From contig NZ_CP019402.1 in assembly GCF_002024505.1 (NCBI RefSeq), positions 2,480,001 through 2,544,000 on the forward strand: a stretch of DNA of 64,000 nucleotides. Reading direction: 5' to 3'. A model generated the notes under the pieces. That model was given only the letters and a program-made list of their open reading frames with translations, made no database searches and had not been told where the DNA came from. The position numbers and the translations under genes were made by a program. This DNA comes from Plantibacter flavus. Lineage in GTDB: Bacteria > Actinomycetota > Actinomycetes > Actinomycetales > Microbacteriaceae. Below are positions 60,575 to 64,000 of this stretch, piece after piece. The stretch's first letter is position 1. Every line of letters starts with the position of its first letter.

Positions 60575-61737
60575 CGGGTCGCCCCGACCGCCGCCGCGCC
60601 GAACGCCGAACCGGATGCGACCCGGCTCGTCTCGACCGCACCGGAGCGCGAAGCGAGTTCCGCCTCAGCGGCTGCGACCATCGACGCGTGCGTCGGCGCC
60701 TCCGGGACGTCGGCCGGACGGTCCTTCGCGAACTCCTTGCGCAGCACCGGCACGACCTCGCCGCCGAGGATCTCGAGCTGGTCGAGCACCGTCGCGAGCG
60801 GGAGCCCGGCGTGATCCATGAGGAACAGCTGACGCTGGTAGTCGCCGAAGTGTTCGCGCATCCCGGCGTACCGGTCGATGACCTGCTGCGGGCTGCCGAC
60901 GGTGAGCGGCGTCTGCTCGGTGAAGTCCTCGAGCGTCGGCCCGTGACCGTAGACCGGGGCGTTGTCGAAGTACGGCCGGAACTGGGCGACGGCATCCTGC
61001 GAGTTCTTCGCCATGAACGCCTGACCGCCGAGTCCGACGATCGCCTGCGCGGCCGTGCCGTGTCCGTAGTGCTCGAACCGCTGACGGTACAGCTGGATGA
61101 GGCGCATGTAGTGCTCCTTCGGCCAGAAGATGTTGTTCGCGAAGAAGCCGTCGCCGTAGTAGGCCGCCTGCTCGGCGATCTCGGGGCTCCGGATGGAGCC
61201 GTGCCACACGAAGGGCGGCACGCCGTCGAGCGGTCGCGGTGTGGACTGGAAGCCCTGCAGCGGGGTGCGGAACTGGCCCTGCCAGTCGACGTAGTCCTCT
61301 CGCCACAGGCGGTGGAGCAACGCGTAGTTCTCGATGGCGAGGTTGATGCCCTCGCGGATGTCCTTGCCGAACCAGGGGTAGACGGGCCCCGTGTTGCCAC
61401 GGCCCATGATGAGGTCGACCCGGCCGCCGGCCAGGTGCTGCAGCATGGCGTAGTCCTCGGCGATCTTCACCGGGTCGTTCGTGGTGATGAGCGTCGTGCT
61501 CGTCGAGAGGATGAGGTCCGTGGTCTTCGCAGCGATGTAGCCGAGCATGGTCGTGGGACTCGACGGGACGAAGGGCGGGTTGTGGTGCTCGCCGGTCGCG
61601 AAGACGTCGAGACCGACCTCCTCCGCCTTCACGGCGATCGCGACCATCGCCTCGATGCGCTCGTGCTCGGTGGGCGTGATCCCGGTGGTCGGGTCGGTGG
61701 TGACATCCCCCACCGTGAAGATTCCGAATTGCATCAT
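60571..61737 (-). CDS. LLM-class flavin-dependent oxidoreductase (CE1758 family)
   Basis: Luciferase-like monooxygenase of 388 residues. MQFGIFTVGDVT at the start, VFATGEHHNPPF with the conserved active-site region, GRVDLIMGRGNTGPVYPWFG, and a C-terminal HILGG-type segment QLEILGGEVVPVL are typical of the CE1758 subfamily. It uses FMNH2 provided by the FMN reductase encoded downstream (ATGA overlap). Two ATGs lie three bases apart. A CATGCA-TT-TGCATG palindrome 20 bp upstream may control both genes. The substrate is unknown. Confidence 0.87.
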   Translation of the reverse strand: MMQFGIFTVGDVTTDPTTGITPTEHERIEAMVAIAVKAEEVGLDVFATGEHHNPPFVPSSPTTMLGYIAAKTTDLILSTSTTLITTNDPVKIAEDYAMLQHLAGGRVDLIMGRGNTGPVYPWFGKDIREGINLAIENYALLHRLWREDYVDWQGQFRTPLQGFQSTPRPLDGVPPFVWHGSIRSPEIAEQAAYYGDGFFANNIFWPKEHYMRLIQLYRQRFEHYGHGTAAQAIVGLGGQAFMAKNSQDAVAQFRPYFDNAPVYGHGPTLEDFTEQTPLTVGSPQQVIDRYAGMREHFGDYQRQLFLMDHAGLPLATVLDQLEILGGEVVPVLRKEFAKDRPADVPEAPTHASMVAAAEAELASRSGAVETSRVASGSAFGAAAVGATR

Positions 61738-61756
61738 GCGCTCCCACTCGTTCTTT

Positions 61757-61770
61757 CATGCATTTGCATG
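61757..61770. promoter_or_regulatory. Palindromic operator upstream of the LLM operon
   Basis: Perfect palindrome CATGCATTTGCATG, 20 bp before the LLM start, in a GC-poor patch. Likely bound by a dimeric repressor. No regulator gene is next to it. Confidence 0.5.
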
Positions 61771-61885
61771 GATATCAAGGACAACGGCGTTCACACCCGC
61801 GCTATTCCCGGCCCGTTCGGCATCCTGTCCACAGCGCGCCGCGCGAGCCGGACGCCGTGTCGGCGGGCTATGGCAGGATCACCGC

Positions 61886-62995
61886 ATGAACGGCTCACCG
61901 AACCCTTCGCCCAGCACGCCGACACCCGCCTCTCGGCACGTGTGCGGCATCGTCCCACCCTGGTTGCTCGAGCGCATCGCCGGACTCGACGCTCCGCAGC
62001 TCGCTCGCGCCGCCAGTGCCGCGCGGTACTCGCTGCTCGCCACGCGACCATACCGCTTCCCCGAGCCCGGGTCGGAGCGGGCCGCCGATCCCGTGCGCGG
62101 CGCCACGGCCGGCAAGCGTCCGGTCGGCACCCCGGAGCGCAGCATCCACGACGCCGAGGGGACCGAGACCCTCCCGGGCACGCTCGTCCGCTCGGAGGGC
62201 GAGCCCGCCACCGCCGACACTGCGGTCTCCGCCGCCTACGACGGCCTCGGCGACACCCACGCCCTCTTCGCCGAAGCCTTCGCGCGCGACTCCATCGACG
62301 GCCGCGGGCTGCCCCTGCTCGCCACGGTGCACTACGGCGACGACTACGACAACGCGTTCTGGAACGGCGAGCAGATGGTCTTCGGCGACGGCGACGGGGA
62401 GGTCTTCCGCAGCTTCACGAGCTCCCTCAGCGTCATCGGCCACGAGCTGGCCCACGGCGTGACGCAGTACACGGCGAACCTCGTCTACGAGGGGCAGCCC
62501 GGAGCGCTCAACGAACACGTGTCCGATGTCTTCGGCGCCCTCGTCGAACAACACGCGCGCGGCGAGGACGCGGTATCGGCGTCCTGGCTCATCGGCGAAG
62601 GCCTCTTCACGGACGAGGTCGAGGGCGACGCTCTGCGTTCCATGCTCGCCCCGGGCACGGCCTACGACGACGACGTCCTCGGCAAAGACCCGCAGCCGGC
62701 GCACTTCGACGACTACATCGAGACGACCGACGACAACGGAGGCGTCCACCTCAACTCCGGCATCCCCAACCGGGCGTTCGCGACGCTCGCCGTCGCCCTC
62801 GGTGGCAATGCCTGGGAGCGCGCGGGGCTCATCTGGTACGACACCCTCGTCGGCGGTCTGTCGGAGCGCGCCGACTTCGCGACCTTCGCCGCGGCGACGA
62901 TCGAGGCGGCCTCCGCCAGGTTCGGTGTGGATTCGGAGGAGCACATCGCGGTCGGGCAGGCGTGGGCGCTCGTCGGTATCGAGCCGTCCGCCTGA
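61886..62995 (+). CDS. Protealysin-like M4 zinc metalloprotease
   Basis: A 369-residue thermolysin-family protease. Zinc ligands are HELAH (His186, His190; catalytic Glu187) and the downstream Glu210 in GALNEHVSD, with the catalytic His in GGVHLNSGIPN. All essential residues are present. In place of the long FTP/PepSY propeptide of thermolysin it has a short protealysin-type propeptide, with HVCGIVPPWLLERIA at residues 18-32. There is no signal peptide, so it would be cytoplasmic or exported non-classically, as for protealysins. An emfourin-like inhibitor gene follows 41 bp downstream. No Shine-Dalgarno match is convincing; CAGGAT six bases upstream of the ATG could be a -10 box. Confidence 0.9.
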   Translation: MNGSPNPSPSTPTPASRHVCGIVPPWLLERIAGLDAPQLARAASAARYSLLATRPYRFPEPGSERAADPVRGATAGKRPVGTPERSIHDAEGTETLPGTLVRSEGEPATADTAVSAAYDGLGDTHALFAEAFARDSIDGRGLPLLATVHYGDDYDNAFWNGEQMVFGDGDGEVFRSFTSSLSVIGHELAHGVTQYTANLVYEGQPGALNEHVSDVFGALVEQHARGEDAVSASWLIGEGLFTDEVEGDALRSMLAPGTAYDDDVLGKDPQPAHFDDYIETTDDNGGVHLNSGIPNRAFATLAVALGGNAWERAGLIWYDTLVGGLSERADFATFAAATIEAASARFGVDSEEHIAVGQAWALVGIEPSA

Positions 62996-63024
62996 GCGTC
63001 GTGGCAGCGCCCGGGCTCGCGGAG

Positions 63025-63030
63025 TAGCAT
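63025..63030 (+). promoter_or_regulatory. -10 box of the emfourin-like gene (leaderless)
   Basis: TAGCAT on the plus strand, six bases before the ATG at 63037. It gives the inhibitor a promoter separate from the protease. Confidence 0.5.
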
Positions 63031-63036
63031 CGCGGC

Positions 63037-63309
63037 ATGAAGGTCACGGTGACGAGGAGCGGCGGTGTAGCCGGTCTCACCCGACGCTGGGAGGTCGTCG
63101 TCGACGAGCAGCCCGACGTCGACCGGTGGATCGTCCTGCTCGACCGCCTCCCGTGGGACGACACCCCACAAGGACCACCGGTCCCGGATCGGTACGTCTA
63201 CCGCATCCGATGCGCCCCCAAGGAGGCCACCCTCGGCGAGCAGCAGCTCACCGGTCCCTGGCAGGAACTCGTCGAACGGGTGCGCGCCGTCCAGCCGCCA
63301 CGCGACTGA
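63037..63309 (+). CDS. Emfourin-like protealysin inhibitor
   Basis: A 90-residue protein resembling emfourin, the slow tight-binding inhibitor of protealysin-like proteases. MKVTVTRSGGVAGLTRRWEV at the start is the family signature; a beta-strand-rich core (RYVYRIRC, EATLGEQQLTGPWQELVERV) follows. No signal peptide is present, matching the cytoplasmic prediction for its protease neighbour. Pairing of a protealysin-type gene with an emfourin gene is an established bacterial arrangement. Its own leaderless promoter suggests the inhibitor can be made even without protease read-through. Confidence 0.78.
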   Translation: MKVTVTRSGGVAGLTRRWEVVVDEQPDVDRWIVLLDRLPWDDTPQGPPVPDRYVYRIRCAPKEATLGEQQLTGPWQELVERVRAVQPPRD

Positions 63310-63342
63310 CGATTCCTCGCCGGTCGCATGACCCCGACGGCG

Positions 63343-64000
63343 TCAGCGCTGCGGGAAGCGCTCCGCCAGCAGTTCGATCGTCCGCTCACGTGCGGGCGCC
63401 GAGTTCGACGGCGTGCCCTCCCGTGCCGACCCGACGGGCGACACCATGACCTCGTCGACACCGAAGCGGTCGGCGAGACCCTGCAGCTCTGCCGCAGCCT
63501 GGTCGGCGTCGCCGATGATCCAGGCAGCGCGCATCTGCTCGACGAAGCCGAGCTCGAGATCGCTCTGCTCGGTGGCGGCAGCCTCTTCGACGGTCGCGAT
63601 GGGTCCGAGCGGCTTGCCGGAGCGCAGTCGCGCCATCTGCTGCAGGTTCGGGAGCGCCAACGCTTCCGCCTCGGCGGCCGTGTCGGCGACCACGGCGTTC
63701 GCGGTCAGGAAGGTGCGCGGCGCGTCGAGATGGGCGGACGGCTGGAAACTGGACCGGTAGAGCTCGAGGGCCCGAGCCGTCCCCTGGCCGGAGAAGTGGT
63801 GCGCGAAGACGTAGGGCAACCCGAGTGCCGCGGCGAGCGCCGCCGAGTAGTCGCTCGATCCGAGCAACCACACGTCCGGCACGCTGCCGGCCTTCGGCGT
63901 CCCCCGCAGGGCGTACTCCTCGCCGGAGGTCATCCGCACGCTCGCGCCGTCGACGCCGAGGAGGGCGACGATGTCCTGCACGTTGTTCGGGAACCGGTCG
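63343..64000 (-). CDS. LLM-class oxidoreductase, C-terminal part (cut by the window edge)
   Basis: The visible part is about 219 residues, with the N-terminus beyond 64000. The frame is open to the window end; the preceding residues read DRFPNNV, so the gene continues. VPDVWLLGSSDYSAALAAALGLPYVFAHHFSG is the typical MsnO8-type LLM segment, and EVMVSPVGS near the end is the final barrel strand. It is a flavin-dependent oxidoreductase of about 330-340 residues in all. Not the same subfamily as the CE1758 gene at 60.6-61.7 kb. Substrate unknown. Confidence 0.85.
   Translation of the reverse strand, partial: DRFPNNVQDIVALLGVDGASVRMTSGEEYALRGTPKAGSVPDVWLLGSSDYSAALAAALGLPYVFAHHFSGQGTARALELYRSSFQPSAHLDAPRTFLTANAVVADTAAEAEALALPNLQQMARLRSGKPLGPIATVEEAAATEQSDLELGFVEQMRAAWIIGDADQAAAELQGLADRFGVDEVMVSPVGSAREGTPSNSAPARERTIELLAERFPQR

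Noticed and set aside
1..64000. tRNA, rRNA, insertion sequence or prophage genes
   Set aside because: No cloverleaf, rRNA core segment, transposase or phage structural motif was seen in any gap or frame.

Overview
This 64 kb window is chromosomal DNA from a high-GC actinobacterium, most likely a member of the Microbacteriaceae (genus not determined). The evidence is the gene order ftsK-pgsA-cinA-clgR-DUF3046-recA-recX-miaB-miaA-dapF-hflX, a PriA-type HisA, RNase J beside dapA, and many genes that appear to start leaderless a few bases after a TANNNT -10 box. I see no rRNA, tRNA, CRISPR array, transposase or phage gene. Nearly all the DNA is dense, well-conserved coding sequence.

Layout. 0-5 kb: histidine genes hisC, hisB, hisH, hisA/priA (minus strand), with sufS-sufU (plus strand) set between hisC and hisB. 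5-8 kb: an amino-acid permease, then a divergent LysM protein/lexA pair with two SOS boxes. 8-11.4 kb: metE and metF. 11.6-19.2 kb: a lipoprotein, hflX, an RsmC-like methyltransferase, dapF, miaA, miaB, recX. 19.2-25.5 kb: recA (with SOS box), DUF3046, clgR, pncC/cinA, pgsA, ftsK. 25.5-29 kb: an acetyltransferase and a MacAB-like adaptor/ATPase/permease operon. 29-38 kb: rnj, dapA, a thioredoxin/DUF4395 pair, an OsmC protein, an SDR, dapB, a histidine phosphatase and an M16 peptidase. 37.7-50 kb: an aldo/keto reductase, then a branched-chain amino-acid degradation cluster: bkdA-bkdB-bkdC, and, divergent from a TetR regulator, accD1-accA1-acyl-CoA dehydrogenase-MaoC-CitE-like. 50-59 kb: pnp, with a tandem repeat behind its stop codon, a FUSC-type membrane protein, an acyltransferase, an oxidoreductase, a DedA protein, a second amino-acid permease and rpsO. 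59-64 kb: a membrane-anchored secreted protein, a paired FMN reductase/LLM oxidoreductase, an M4 protealysin-like protease followed by an emfourin-like inhibitor, and the C-terminal part of another LLM oxidoreductase.

How the parts work together. The bkd complex would make acyl-CoAs from branched-chain 2-oxo acids. The dehydrogenase, biotin carboxylase, MaoC hydratase and CitE-like lyase would then carry leucine carbon towards acetyl-CoA plus acetoacetate. Gene content matches the Mycobacterium tuberculosis Rv2495c-Rv2502c region. This block lies between pnp and the M16 peptidase/dapB, which are usually neighbours, and a transport-rich block lies between rpsO and pnp, also usually neighbours. 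The DNA-damage genes lexA, recA and the LysM protein all carry SOS-box-like sites.

Most noteworthy: (1) two perfect 63-bp tandem copies immediately after the pnp stop codon, each in frame and each ending in its own stop; (2) a protease/inhibitor pair of the protealysin-emfourin type; (3) a LysM protein sharing an SOS-controlled intergenic region with lexA; (4) a clear leaderless-promoter signature in more than a dozen genes; (5) palindromic operators in front of the accD1/tetR pair, the FMN reductase/LLM operon and clgR.
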